A DNA stretch of 64,000 nucleotides from Leishmania donovani (taxonomy: Eukaryota; Euglenozoa; Kinetoplastea; Trypanosomatida; Trypanosomatidae). The translations under genes were made by a program, and so were the position numbers. The notes below the pieces were generated by a model. It saw only the letters and a list, made by a program, of their open reading frames with translations, was not told the DNA's origin and ran no database searches. The stretch spans positions 467,670 to 531,669 of the forward strand of contig NC_018248.1 of the NCBI RefSeq assembly GCF_000227135.1, written 5' to 3'. This document shows positions 51,903-63,418 of this stretch, piece by piece (position 1 is the stretch's first letter; every line of letters starts with the position of its first letter).

Positions 51903-53399
51903 CTACAGCTCCTCGAGCCACATAGGCACTGCATCGACATCCTCCTCCATACCACCACCACCGCCGCCGCCGCCAGCTGTTTCGGCGACAGCTTCAAGCC
52001 CCAACTCATCCAAGATGTTCGAGGCAGTCTTTAGCGGAGGAGGAGGGTAGCGCTCCACTTCCTCTTGCTGCTGCTGCTGCTGTGCTGCTGCTGCTTCTGA
52101 AGGCTCGGCGGCGTACAAAGCAAAACCGTCCGCAGAAGTGGGGGACATGGGCGGCGACGCTGTCGAACGCAAACACGATACCGCGCACCGCGCATCAGCC
52201 CCGCTGCCTTCTTTCATGGGGTGGTCTGGAAAGGGCAACGTTTCTGCCACGGAGCCCGATCGCCAGTGCATTCCCAAGGACCGCTGATCTGTACATGCGT
52301 TGACACTCAAGAGCGTGCCAGCGACCCCGGCAGCGGGGCTGTTGTCGCTGTGATAGCCGTTGCCGTCCCTGACGTCCTTCAACTCCTCCGCCCCACCTGA
52401 AACGCTGTCATCGGCGCTGGCGTAATCGTGGGCAGGTTTTTGAAGGACATCCACGCCGATATCATCTTGGAGAAAGCAAGGAACGTCTGTCTCACGAGCC
52501 TCTGTGACGGCGACTGCTTCGAAACCAACGGCGGCGTCGACCTTCATGCCGTCGCTGTGTTGCGGCTCGCCATTGTCGTCCATGAAAAAGTCGGCCGGGC
52601 TCCGTGCGAAGGGGTGCGCCGTACCCGTGATCGGGGGGCCATCAAGGACAGGTACCTTTACACTCTCGGCATCCGCCGAGAACTGTCGTGGAGAGTCGGC
52701 CGCGCCGGATGTGTCTGCCACGGGACCCGACTCGCGTGTCACTACGCAACTGAGACTGCGTCGCTGCGAGCTGTGACCCAGCCGACGCGCCTCACGACGC
52801 GCCATGGCGTCCGTGATTCGCTGAAGGAGAGCCCTCTGCAACATCTCCGGCATGGCGGTGTCTTCGATGCCGATGTAGTCGATGTGAACATCTGCCGCAT
52901 CACACCAGTACTCAGGGCAGCAAAGAGGCGACGCTGGCGCGCCAGATGGCGCGGCGGACGCGAGGGAATCAGCGCTTCTGCCCTCCACCTCACCAACGCC
53001 GGGTAGCCGCGTGCCGTGTGTTTGCCTCACTGTGCGCAGCCCCTCACACCAGTGGACAAGGCACTTGCCACCCTGATAGGTGAGCAGGTTGCCGCGCAGC
53101 TCCAGTCGGCGCAGTGCGGAAAAGCCGCCGTTTGAAAAGCACAGCACCAGCTGCCGAATGGTTGCGTTGCCGAGGCTGTTGTGGCTGAGGTCGAGAGTGT
53201 GCAAGGTGTGCCGACACTCGCGTAGCACAGGTAAGAGCGCTACTAGCCCACGCGGCCCGATAAGGTTCGTGCTGAGGGACAATACCCGCAGCGGCATAGC
53301 TTGCTCGGCGGCGGCGAAGCAACGGGCCAGCGCCGAGTTGGGCAGCACGGCGGCATCGCTACATGCCTGCTCGTACACGGCCACAAGAGTCGAGGACAT
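51903..53399 (-). CDS. Leucine-rich-repeat protein, conserved hypothetical
   Basis: This encodes 498 residues from the ATG at 53399. The N-terminal 130 residues carry about three ribonuclease-inhibitor-type leucine-rich repeats (LRVLSLSTNLIGPRGLVALL, LHTLDLSHNSLG, LRRLELRGNLLTYQG), a protein-interaction surface. The remaining 370 residues are acidic, Ser/Ala/Asp rich and mostly disordered, with a Gln run (about residue 440), a Gly run (about 480) and an acidic end VPMWLEEL. It has no signal peptide or membrane segment, so it is intracellular and unlike the secreted leucine-rich protein at 17835-19268. I know no specific function. Confidence 0.82.
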   Translation of the reverse strand: MSSTLVAVYEQACSDAAVLPNSALARCFAAAEQAMPLRVLSLSTNLIGPRGLVALLPVLRECRHTLHTLDLSHNSLGNATIRQLVLCFSNGGFSALRRLELRGNLLTYQGGKCLVHWCEGLRTVRQTHGTRLPGVGEVEGRSADSLASAAPSGAPASPLCCPEYWCDAADVHIDYIGIEDTAMPEMLQRALLQRITDAMARREARRLGHSSQRRSLSCVVTRESGPVADTSGAADSPRQFSADAESVKVPVLDGPPITGTAHPFARSPADFFMDDNGEPQHSDGMKVDAAVGFEAVAVTEARETDVPCFLQDDIGVDVLQKPAHDYASADDSVSGGAEELKDVRDGNGYHSDNSPAAGVAGTLLSVNACTDQRSLGMHWRSGSVAETLPFPDHPMKEGSGADARCAVSCLRSTASPPMSPTSADGFALYAAEPSEAAAAQQQQQQEEVERYPPPPLKTASNILDELGLEAVAETAGGGGGGGGMEEDVDAVPMWLEEL

Positions 53400-55147
53400 G
53401 GATCAGGGGGAGTGCAAAACATGCGAGGAAGAGAGATCCACGCATATACACACACGCGCTCAAATTTGCACTGCCTCTTATCGACCCGCGCTTTCCGTTA
53501 TTCCGAGGACGGCGCGTCGATGTGTTTTGCAGCAGTGGAGTAGGCGGTGGAGGGGATATTGCTGACCACTGAAGAGACTGCGTGCACGCGTGTACGCGTG
53601 TGTGCGTCAGCAGGAAAGAGGGAGGAGGGGGGAGGGCAGACGCCGCTATTCGTTTTTTTTTTTGCGGATGTGCCTGTGTACTCTACTCTTGCGGCCGCCT
53701 TGGACGTAGGCGGAATCGGCAGCCAACAGCGACGCACAGACGCACAGACACACACGCACACACAGCTGCATGAACACAGAGGAGAGCGAGAGGGAGACGA
53801 GGAGGGTGGAGGGGAAGACAGGCACAAGTCGATAGTGATCACGACCACCGCACCAGTGAACAGGAAGGTAGAAGGGGGATGGGGAAGCGTGGTTGAGAGG
53901 GGCTGTCAGTGCCATATCCAGTCGCCGTGAGAAAACAGACCAACGCAGGGCCTCGAGTGCGTCTTCTCTCTTGCGTGTCCGAGCATTGAGTCCATCCAAC
54001 ACGCACACGCACACTTCCCTTGTATTCACCTCTCGACTCGAATACACCATATATAGCCACAGGAGCTCACACCCATGACGGGTGTGCAGGCATGCGTGGC
54101 GGTGCTGGGGAAGGTCTGTGAGAGCTAGACATGAGAGATGAGAGGGAGGGCCCTCTGCACGCATGAGCGATCATGCACGCCTCTCATCCCCGCTGTCGCA
54201 CAGGCTGCGTCTACGGCGCACCAATTTGACGTGTGTGTGTGTGTGTGTGGGCTCAAAAGAAGTGGCATCAACGCCGTGGTGCGGAAAAAATGGCGCTGTA
54301 GGAGGGAAAGTGAGGGAGAGACCAAGCGTGATCGGGGGGCGGGGGTGGAGGGGAGGGGGAGCACGTCGGAGGCCCGCAACTTCAGCAGGCGCCGCAGTCG
54401 CAGCTGTCACACACACACACATATATATATAGACGTATATACGGGTAGCACCTTCGCGGTTACAGAGAGGTAAAGGCGCGCAAGAAGAGCGCAATGCGAT
54501 GGCAGAGAGGAGAGGACGAGGGGAGGTGAACGGCGAAGGCGGCGGCGCACCGAAGTGAAACGCATAACCAAAGCCGCCTTCTTGGCCGTCCGAGAAGGCG
54601 AAAGAAAAAGTTTCCGTGGCACAGTCAAGCACCTGGCACGAACGGAAAAGGGGCAACGACTGCCCCTCCTCCGTGCATACGCCACACAAACCCGCTCAAG
54701 GCGACTTTCACGTAGCAGATCAACGCTGGCCGCAGGACAAGAAAGCCAGAGACGAGAGGAGACCCTTCCGTGAGGGAGACGCCGATCGGGGCCCGAAAAG
54801 GCGTGGACAACTACGCAGAGAAGAGGGAGGGAGGAGGAGGAGGGGGGGCAACAACGAGTCGGCTGCCAGCGCTCTTGGGGAGGGAGCGGCAGCGGGGGGA
54901 CGCAGAGTCGTCACGCGGAGCACCACCGAGGTTGGGCAAAATGACGCTCCACACAGATCGGTCGCGTCCTGTCTGTCCATGTTCTCAACAAGTCTTCGCA
55001 ACAGCATCAGCGTGCGCCACGTACCTCGCCTCGCCCCTCTCCCCCATGCCCGCTGACGCTCTTCTTCTCTTTTCTCCTTTCTCCAGCCCGCTACCATCAC
55101 CTGGTGCCATTGCCAGTGACGTAATGTGCGGCGCGCACGACAGAACC
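53400..55147. other. 1.7-kb intergenic region
   Basis: It contains the 5' region of the leucine-rich gene (sense-strand CTCTCTTCCTCGC just upstream of the ATG) and the 3' UTR of the helical-repeat gene. Microsatellites lie at 54231-54248 (TG) and 54410-54431 (CA then TA). Frames here are low complexity. Confidence 0.7.
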
Positions 55148-57655
55148 TCAGCGAGTCCTCTTCGATGCCAATGCCTCCTGCCGCGCGGCCTTGAGCTTGT
55201 CGCGCAGCCAGTCAGCCGTCTTCTTGTCAACGCCTAAGTCACGAAGCGCCACGTACATGTACGTGACGAGGCTAGGACGGGCTGACAGCAGATGCGAGTT
55301 GTTGTAGGAGCTCGGACCTTGGCCAGCCGACGTATAGATACTCTCTTTGCCGAGGTGCTCCTCTCCGGCCGCTACGGCAGACGAGGCCACCGCTCCTGCG
55401 GCACGGCTGCCGTTCGCGCCTCGGCCATGGTGGTGGTCACGTGAGCCAGCGCCGTTCGCCCCAGCGGAGCTCTCGTTGTTCCCTGCGCTCGCCCGTTCCT
55501 GCGGCTCTAGCATGAGGGCGTCACAGCAGAGGATTCGATGGTAATCCCACCCGCACTTCTCCAGCTCCGCGATGACTTCGATCACGTGCTCCGACGAGTC
55601 CCGCTTCGCCGTCAACTTCGTTGCTACTTTAGGGTTCACCGTCTTGTCAGAGAGAGCCAGGGACGCGGCGAAGAGGCCGATACCGAGGTCGAGTGGTCCG
55701 GTCTTGGTGCCTACAATGACGGCAAAGTAGGAGAACCACTTCTCCGTTCCGCCGAGGTCGGCGTGGAAGGTCACATGGTAAGCGTAGAACATCTCCAGCA
55801 CGCGTCGCACCAGGAGATGCGCGCGGTCTCGCCATCGGTTGTCGATGTAGTAGTAGCCGAGCGCGTGGAGAAAGCGGCAGTCCACGGGGCTCATGGCGCC
55901 GTGAGAGGCCATGCAGCCCTCGAAGAAGGCGTCGGCGGCGCTGGCGACGATCTCCATGTGCGGCACCTGCCCTTCGTACTGTGCCGACAGCGCCTGCAGG
56001 ACGCTGTTGTCTGGGTAGGAGCCGTAGGACTTGAGTACCTCGAGAATGTACGTGCCCTCCTCGGAGCTGTCCGCGAAGTACGGATCGCGCGGCCGCGGGC
56101 GTGGGCGACGGCCTTTCTCCGCCTCCGGCTCACCACCGCGGGAGCGCGTTGGCGCTCCTGACAGCCCCTCGAGCTCCTCGTTGACGGCACTCTTCCCCTC
56201 ACCCTCCAACAGCTCTTCGTTGGCGGGGTCATGGCCGAAGTCAAACGCGTTTGCCGCGGGGTGCACCTTGGAGTTGCCACCAGCCTCCACATCCGATGCG
56301 GGGAGCGCGCCATCAGAGACAGGACCAGGCCGGTATGCTAGTGATTCGCTGAAGGGCAACACCAGGTAGTGGCGCGGGGTCGTGCTGCGGCAGTAGTGCC
56401 GCAGCAGGGCGGACATGATGTAAGTGTCCCCTTGCAGAGACGTCCCCTCCACCTCGGCGCGGTGCAGCACCTTCAGAGCCTCCAGGAGCGACGCCTTGGG
56501 CTTGCGCTCCGCCAGCTCCTCGATGCGCTGCGCAAAGTACGAACGCTCGTCACGCCGCCGCGATGCAGTAGAGGCAGTGGAGGCCGAGGCGGCGGCACTC
56601 GTGTGCGCAGCTGCCGCGCCAGCGCCCCCAGACGCCAGCGGCGAGCGAGGCGGCGGCGGCGACGGCGACTGCGACTGTGTCGCGCTGGTGGCGTTTGCCA
56701 TGTTCTTGAGCACCGTCGTGAAGTGCAGCTTGGCGTACTCCATGCGAGACTGCTTGCACAGGATTCGCAGCGTGGACTCCTCGGGTGCGATGCTGTAGTC
56801 CAGCATCAGATCATACGCGTCCAGCACCGCGTTCGCGTCCGTGAGATTGTTGAACAGCATCGCAAACGGCCTCACAGACAGCGGGATGACGCCAGCGGCG
56901 GTGACGCTCTCAAACACGTCCGCGGCAGCCTTACCCTTCATGAAGCGCAGGTAGATGCGCTCCAGCTGCTCTGCGGCGGCCAGTGAGAGTGGAATGCTGC
57001 GCTGCTTCAGGTACTCAATGAATTTTACCAGTGCGGCGACGTCCGGTGGAGGGTGCTTCATCAGCGCCGCACAGACAACATACTGCGTTGACAGCTCCGA
57101 GGTGTCCATCACCGTGACGTCCAGCAGGTGCACCGCGCTCATGGTGTCTTGCAGCATCGCGCGCAAGTAGTCGGAGCAGCGCTCGAAAAACCGCTCAAAG
57201 TCGTTCACAATCTCTTCGTGATGCTCCTGCTCGTCAGGCATCTGGCGTATCGACGCCAGCAGCACCTGGCCCCAGGCATCCTCGATCCGCTGCTCGAGCA
57301 GGTACAGCTGATAGGTGTCGTCAGAGACTGTGGACGGCTTCGGAAGGCTGTAGTTGCCATTGACGCCGATCGCGCGCCCCTGCGGCGTTGTCAGCCGCCA
57401 TGTTAAGAAGTCGGGGCCCAAGACGTTCAGCGAGCGCCCGAGCAAGTCCAGCTCGCGCATCTCTTCGCGGCACTCCACCGCCGTGACGGCGACCTCTTCC
57501 ACAGCGGAGGTGGCCATCAACATATCAAACTGCTGCAGCACTATCGTGTATTCACCCTTTCGGAAGGGTCCGCTAATGTCACCAGTGATTCGATGCACAT
57601 CCTTCGCCAGCGCGGCAAGGTGCGGGTTGACTGGCGCAGGCCCGCCGTACGCCAT
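55148..57655 (-). CDS. Large helical protein, possibly PPR-like, conserved hypothetical
   Basis: This encodes 835 residues from the ATG at 57655. The frame is open to 58147, but the 164-residue extension is Thr/His/Cys/Ser simple sequence. The first 400 residues are dense in helices. The part around residues 240-330 (AADVFESVTAAGVIPLSVRP, then AMLFNNLTDANAVLDAYDLM) has the spacing and text of weak pentatricopeptide (PPR) repeats: helix, a 'G..P' turn and the next helix. A Ser/Pro/Ala linker (about 335-385), a second helical part, an acidic Arg-rich linker and a final helical region follow. PPR proteins bind RNA in mitochondria and many trypanosomatid members are mitoribosomal. However, no clear targeting presequence is visible, so this is only a suggestion. 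Confidence 0.8.
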   Translation of the reverse strand: MAYGGPAPVNPHLAALAKDVHRITGDISGPFRKGEYTIVLQQFDMLMATSAVEEVAVTAVECREEMRELDLLGRSLNVLGPDFLTWRLTTPQGRAIGVNGNYSLPKPSTVSDDTYQLYLLEQRIEDAWGQVLLASIRQMPDEQEHHEEIVNDFERFFERCSDYLRAMLQDTMSAVHLLDVTVMDTSELSTQYVVCAALMKHPPPDVAALVKFIEYLKQRSIPLSLAAAEQLERIYLRFMKGKAAADVFESVTAAGVIPLSVRPFAMLFNNLTDANAVLDAYDLMLDYSIAPEESTLRILCKQSRMEYAKLHFTTVLKNMANATSATQSQSPSPPPPRSPLASGGAGAAAAHTSAAASASTASTASRRRDERSYFAQRIEELAERKPKASLLEALKVLHRAEVEGTSLQGDTYIMSALLRHYCRSTTPRHYLVLPFSESLAYRPGPVSDGALPASDVEAGGNSKVHPAANAFDFGHDPANEELLEGEGKSAVNEELEGLSGAPTRSRGGEPEAEKGRRPRPRPRDPYFADSSEEGTYILEVLKSYGSYPDNSVLQALSAQYEGQVPHMEIVASAADAFFEGCMASHGAMSPVDCRFLHALGYYYIDNRWRDRAHLLVRRVLEMFYAYHVTFHADLGGTEKWFSYFAVIVGTKTGPLDLGIGLFAASLALSDKTVNPKVATKLTAKRDSSEHVIEVIAELEKCGWDYHRILCCDALMLEPQERASAGNNESSAGANGAGSRDHHHGRGANGSRAAGAVASSAVAAGEEHLGKESIYTSAGQGPSSYNNSHLLSARPSLVTYMYVALRDLGVDKKTADWLRDKLKAARQEALASKRTR

Positions 57656-60600
57656 CCCCGGGTGCGCGTGAGACTCAAGCAGAAGGCTGTGCAAGCGGTG
57701 AGGCAAGGATGAAGGACGCACGCACGCACTCACTATGTGAGTATGTGTGCGCGTGTCAGCGTGTGCGTAGGCACCCGTCAAGCGCTTAGGCCTCTTGGAA
57801 AGACCAGCGACGAGACGGAAAAAGGAGAGAGGAGCGGCTTGATTGCCTGTACGCCTGTGTACAGTTGCGTACCAGTGCGTGCGCCGACCTCTTCCGTTTC
57901 CCGTCCCCTCGCGGAGGCAACGTGTTTCCGTCTGGTGTGTGTGTGTGCGTGTGTGTGTGGAGGGAGGGATATGGGGCAGGGAGAGAAACAAGGCAAGGAG
58001 GACGCAAAAAAAAAAAAGCTGTGTGTCTCTCTCTCGTCCACACCCCAACGCCCCCGCACACGCTCCGAAACCCACTCTCCCAAACAAAGATGAAAAGAAA
58101 TACGACGTCCTCGTGCGCTGTCTCTGTGCGCGTGCGTGTCTGTGCACAGATCGGTGCCTTCGTGTCTCGTCGTCCTATGCGTGGGCAGGGTAGTCGTTCC
58201 TGATGATGCTTTCGCCTTGCGTGCACAGTCCCCTCCGCACACACGCACAGAGACAGTTGTGAAAAAGGAAGACGCGGCTGCACAGGCGCCCTAAAGGCTT
58301 GCCACAGCGCACTGCTGTGCGCTTGCGTTCTTGCGAGAAGAGCCTTGTCGAGTTTGTATACGTGGTCGCTGCCCCAAGTCCCTCTCCCAAAGAGCTCCGT
58401 GTGATGCGCGCGCGTTATTGTGCTAGCAGCACCTTCTCGGCCTTCTCTCTTCGATGCCTGCGCTTGACTGGCCTCGGCGAGCGCTTCACGCCAGCAGCTC
58501 GAGGAGCGAAAAGCGCCTCTTGGCAAGCACCCAGAGAGAAAGAGGCGTGCACTGGAGCAGGCGTAGGAGAACAGCCCACCCCGTGGGCTGTAACGCGGGG
58601 CGTGGAGGTAGTGGTGAGGGGGGGGGGCACCGGTGCCGGCCGAAGCCACAGCGAGCGAGCAAACAATACGCGGCAGGGAGGGAGGGGGTGGGTGGGCGAG
58701 CGCAGGCGGTAGAGGAGAAGAATGAGCAGCGCCACAAGAACCGCCCGCGTCCCGCACACGAAGAGAAAGACGCCAGTCTCCACTTCTTCGTAGGCCAACA
58801 ACAAGCAACCCAAGCACACGAGTACACGCCAGCGTCCGCGAGGCGGCCACGCCGCAGAAACACCCGGAGATTAGGCCGCCCGCAGGCTATCAAAGGCGCG
58901 ACGCGGGGCGGGAGGGGGAGGAGGTTGAGGGAAGCGAAACCAGAAAACGAAAACGTAAGATATAGAGGGACGGGAAGGGGGAGGGGTGTATGTATGTATG
59001 CGTGTGTGCCTGTCTGTATGCGCCGCAAGCGACAGCGACGAGACGAGATACTCCACGGACGCACAAGCACCCAAATACACTGCGTTGATGCTAAACAAGT
59101 AACGAACAACAACAAAAGGGAGAGACAAGAACAACGACACAGATAACGGCGCGCGTGCGCGTGTGTGTGTGTGCTTTCAGGGGAGCGCGTCGTGGTGTAA
59201 ACCGTGAGCGATGCTGCCTCTGCTTCGTATTTTGCCTGTGTGCGCGTGTAACACTCTCGCTGGAACCCGTACAGAGAGAAACAGTCAAGCTTCAAGAGGG
59301 TGGTGGTGGTGGTGATGATATATGTTGGGAAAGAGAAAGAGATCTGCCCGAAGCACCCCTCACCTGCTGGACATACGCGTAAGCGTCGCGGAGCAGCTCA
59401 ACGACAAACCAGGGTGATTGGGGGGAGAGCGGGGGCGGGGGTGGGGGCTGCTTGGCCCTCGCAGCCAAGTGAACGCGCGCGCGAAGCTGATGAAAAGGAG
59501 CACCTCTTGTGCCCGGGAGCACTCGAAGGCGCGGGCGCGGGGAGTGAGAGGAATGCGCAGGCGACTGGGTGACGGTGAACACTTGCGTGGGTGGTGGCTG
59601 GGGGGAGGGGGCAGCGAAGGACGTTTTCGGTACGACGCGGACACGTGCACGACCCTCGGGCCACGAACAAAAAAAAATGAAGGCAGCGGCACACACGCGC
59701 GCACTCACAGACACGCACGTGCTGCCAAGACACCGGCAAGCAGACGACTGAAACACGAAAGACGCACGTCTAAAGCGCTTGACGAGTGGGGCTGTGGTCG
59801 AAAGCAGGTAGGTACACACACACACACACAGACAGACGCACGCACGCACGCACCTACGAGTGCTGGATACGGCGTTCGACCTGCTGGCCGAACGTGGCAC
59901 AAACCTTAGCGATGCCTCGATGAAGAATATGAGGGGAAGAGGTAGGAGGATTGAGGAGGGGGGCGCGTGGATGGGTCGAGAGAGATATAGAGAGAGGCAG
60001 GCAGACAGGAAACGCGATCTTCGCAAGGCGAGCACGCTGCACTGGTTGTATAGTCGCCGGTAGTTCGCCCTGACTGTGATCTGTGATGGCTGTGAAAACG
60101 GGGGCTGGGGGTGGGGGAAGTAGCTGCTGCTCTTGCTCGATTTATGTTACGTGCAAAAAGGCGTTGGTTGGTGGTTAGCGCGGTGGCGGTGCTGAGCGTG
60201 ACGGTGACAAGGGAGGGGATTTAGTGAGCGAGCGAGCAAGACAGAGACGGGCAGCGGGGCAGGTCGTTTGTGTGGGTGTACGCGACGACGGACACAAGAG
60301 CAGAAGCGCGTAGAAGCGGCACAACTGAATGAAGGGGGAGATGGCGTGGGTCGTGGTGGTGTTGGCGGCGACGGTGGTGATGGTGGTGCTTGTTTAAGAA
60401 TCCTGCGAGGGCGCGTGCATGTAAGGTGCATGTATGCATATGCGTGTGCGGGGCATCACGCACGAGTTGAAGCGAGAGATACACTCACGAGAAAGGAGGC
60501 GAATATGGCCGGCGGTTATTCCGCGATGGCACAGGGGAGAGGGAAAGTTGCGCATACGACGTGTAACACGCCAAAGGGGAGCAAGGGGAGAGCGGAAGCG

Positions 60601-60766
60601 ACGCAGGGTGAAGATGACGCCGACTGCGAGCACCTCCCATGAATATTGCCGCCGGAAGGGTGTGGGGGAGATGGGAAAGGGAGCGGGCAGGACAGTGCTA
60701 CGACGCACGCACGTCCGCAAGAGAACTCGGGTAGCTTCACGACAGTGAGAGGGTGGGAGGACGAGG

Positions 60767-60804
<38 letters not shown>

Positions 60805-61552
60805 CACCGCAAGCCGCTGCCGAAGGATGCGCTTCTTCCCGCTGCGACACCCCTGCCCCTCCTCTGCAGGCTTCGAGACAACCGCCCAGTTTGTATGACA
60901 GGAGACAAATATGGCGCCCTAGAGCATTTCGCGCAGAGGGAGAGACCGCAGTTGTGAGTGCCCGCGTACACAAGCGCATTCAGACGCGGTAGACGCAGAC
61001 GACGCACCCAACAACGAACGGGAGAGAGGGAGAACGCGCGCCTGATGGTGATAGCGCACGCAAAACGGAACCACAGATGCTCACGCGTGTATAGCCGGGT
61101 AGGCGCCTCAGCGGCGATGTGGTGCACAAGCAAACCCCCAAATAATAAAGAATACCGCTCGAGTACGCACATGCGAATGGGTATCGTCTCTCTCTCTCGC
61201 TCGACGTGTGTAGGGGGCGCGCGTTGAACATGCCCCATAACAGAAAATATGCGGCGGGGGTGGGTGGGTGGGTGGGGTGGTAATGAGCCCGCCCAAGAGA
61301 CACCGCAGTTTGCGCTCCATGTGCATCGGGTCTATCGATTTTCCGTGCACCGTCAACGTCCACCAACCACCACGACCACCACCGTCCTCCACGACTCCGA
61401 TAAGACGTCCACCATGCGACGGGGGGGGGGCGGTGCCAAGCGGTGCACCGGAGAACGGCACATGCCCGGCAATGGGGCAAAGCGTGGCCTGCGAAAAGGC
61501 GCGGGACTGCAGGCTATGCTCCCGCCCGCACCCTGCCCTCCTTGCCTGCTTG
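57656..61552. other. 3.9-kb intergenic region
   Basis: No gene is supported. The sense strand is pyrimidine-rich with many CA/TG tracts (57937-57957, 59817-59830, 60770-60797). It should contain the splice region of the helical-repeat gene (57660-58060) and the 3' UTR of the zinc-knuckle gene. Long minus-strand frames at 58486-60035 encode only Ser/Pro/Cys/Val strings. Confidence 0.7.
60770..60797. repeat. (CA)n microsatellite
   Basis: About fourteen uninterrupted CA units lie in non-coding DNA, among the longest in the window. Confidence 0.9.
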
Positions 61553-63418
61553 CTAGCCGTCTGAGCCAACACTGCTGGACATTGGCGTTGGATCAGCGCA
61601 CGGGTTGAGATCCTCCAGCAAGGCGTCGAACGACGCGTCGAGGCCGGTGCTGTCGCCAGCGTAGCTGATGATCCCCTGCTTCTCCCGAAAGTCGGCATCG
61701 ATGGCTCCCTCGACGCCCCACGCCACCGCCCCGTGCGGCGGACCAAATAGAGACCCCAGTGTAGCCCTGGACTGGGCGTGCTCCGCCACAGAGGCGCGGC
61801 CAAACATGCTAGCCGCGCCATCACCGCGGTCGCTACTGCCTGCTTCAGGATCGGCACCCATATCAGTCATTATCGGCTGATCAAGCCGGGCACGCGTGCG
61901 GTAGGGCACGTACTCGAGGCACGCGCTGTTCGCGCAGAAGAGGGCCGTGGCAGGTGCGGCGGCAGGTGCCATTGCCTCATCAAGCCGCATCACACCCAGG
62001 CACCCATTGCAGTGGCGACAATGCACGAGGAAGCGCAGCCCGCCCGCGACCACATCGAGCTCCGCAGCGCCTCCTACTCTGCCGTGCGATTTGGCGGCTG
62101 CGAAAATCGGTGACGAAGAGCGCCGCTCACGCGACTGCGGCGGCGCTACGTCTTTCACGGTTGGCGTGCAGACGCGGAGCTCCACGCCGTTCATATGCAG
62201 GGCATCAAACACTGCGATACCGCGAAGAGAGCAAGATGCCGGTATCACTTGATGAGATGGTTCGCAGACTGGTGTACCACACCGCACGCACGCGTAGAAG
62301 CCGTTGGTGCGCTGTTGGCTCTCGCGGTGCACAAACATATCGGGCAGCGCGGATGCTTTCGCCTTCGGCGCTGGCAAGAGGTCAGCAGGGTTTACGTAGG
62401 CTTGAGCCCACAGATGGCTGGTGTAGGGTGCCTCCAGCGTCACGCCCTCGAGCAACGACCAGACCAGGCCCGGGAGCTCTTCCTCAGTCTTCCAGTTCTG
62501 CATGTCGGTGAAGAAGTGCTCGTCCATGTCATGCAGAGCATACGGAAGATCAATGCTAGCAGCATGCTGCTGCGCCGATGACGACGGGCAACCGGTGCCC
62601 GGTAGTGCTGGTGCTGAGCACGCAGCGGCGGCATCATTTGCCGCGATACTCAGAGATGTGCCCGACGACGTGTGTCGCTGTCCATTGCGCTCTGGGTGGG
62701 CGGGCTGCCGTGATAGGGCCCCATGTATGACAGCCGTCCCTGAAACGCGAGATTCGCCACGTTGTGTGGGGCCGCTGCCTAGTGCGCCACTACCGCTGCG
62801 TTGTAATGCAAGCGCACGTGGCTTTGGGCGGCCTTGCGGGGCCGTGGAGGACGCCGCAGCAGAGGGCTTCGACGACACGTCCATGGCGCCCTCTCTGCGC
62901 TGCGGGGTGGGGCACCTTGTTTCAGCGAAACCGGGGGCGCGCAGCGGGTCCCCCGACAAGGGCCGCGCCCCCCTGCTGTGGCCTAGCATGACCTCACCGC
63001 CACTGCTCCCTGATGCGCTCCCTCGGCTAGCTGGTGCCGTCTCCGCAAACAACCGCCGTACTGAAGCTGCTGCGATGGCTCTCTTCGGCGACGCGGATGG
63101 CGCGTGGTGTGGGGCTGGGTGGTCCACCCGCGACACAGGTGGTAGGCGGCACTGGCCATCCTGGCGCTGCTTGCTGCTACTGCGAGCGCCTGCTGCGGCG
63201 CTGACGGTCGAGGAAGACGAGGAAAGCACCGACGAGGAGGGTGGTGGTTGGTGTCGCGCAGGTCGCGTGGACCTCACCTGGTGATGCGGGTCTGTGCGCA
63301 GCGACGGCGGGAGAGGGGCAAGTCGACGCCCAGCCGCTACGTTGCGTCTCGGTGGCGGCGGTGAAGGGCCACTCGGCGGATCGTACGAAGAAGACGCGTA
63401 AGACATTGGCACGAACAT
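61553..63418 (-). CDS. Protein with paired Cys knuckles, possible Yippee/Mis18/CULT-type zinc fold
   Basis: This encodes 621 residues from the ATG at 63418; the preceding codon is GTG, and a second Met is at 63406. Residues 1-300 are Ser/Pro/Arg/Ala rich and disordered. From about residue 300 the chain is folded: an acidic helical part (ALHDMDEHFFTDMQNWKTEE) is followed by a Cys pair CVRC (Cys377, Cys380) and, after an insert of about 85 residues, HCRHCNGCLG (Cys467, Cys470). A CxxC pair plus a second CxxC followed by LG is the layout of zinc-bound beta-tent folds such as Yippee, Mis18, cereblon CULT and MsrB. A further pair (Cys495, Cys500) may be accessory. There is no MsrB catalytic motif that I can see. 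The assignment rests on spacing and is tentative. Confidence 0.8.
   Translation of the reverse strand: MFVPMSYASSSYDPPSGPSPPPPRRNVAAGRRLAPLPPSLRTDPHHQVRSTRPARHQPPPSSSVLSSSSSTVSAAAGARSSSKQRQDGQCRLPPVSRVDHPAPHHAPSASPKRAIAAASVRRLFAETAPASRGSASGSSGGEVMLGHSRGARPLSGDPLRAPGFAETRCPTPQRREGAMDVSSKPSAAASSTAPQGRPKPRALALQRSGSGALGSGPTQRGESRVSGTAVIHGALSRQPAHPERNGQRHTSSGTSLSIAANDAAAACSAPALPGTGCPSSSAQQHAASIDLPYALHDMDEHFFTDMQNWKTEEELPGLVWSLLEGVTLEAPYTSHLWAQAYVNPADLLPAPKAKASALPDMFVHRESQQRTNGFYACVRCGTPVCEPSHQVIPASCSLRGIAVFDALHMNGVELRVCTPTVKDVAPPQSRERRSSSPIFAAAKSHGRVGGAAELDVVAGGLRFLVHCRHCNGCLGVMRLDEAMAPAAAPATALFCANSACLEYVPYRTRARLDQPIMTDMGADPEAGSSDRGDGAASMFGRASVAEHAQSRATLGSLFGPPHGAVAWGVEGAIDADFREKQGIISYAGDSTGLDASFDALLEDLNPCADPTPMSSSVGSDG

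Noticed and set aside
57656..58147. 164-codon extension of the helical-repeat protein
   Set aside because: It is His/Thr/Cys simple sequence from CA repeats and pyrimidine tracts, unlike the body of the protein.
58486..60035. Minus-strand open frames of about 250-270 codons
   Set aside because: Same low-complexity composition from pyrimidine-rich spacer. They overlap one another and have no family signal.
60770..60797. CA repeat arrays as CRISPR-like or telomeric repeats
   Set aside because: They are plain dinucleotide microsatellites without spacers. Telomeric TTAGGG repeats are absent.
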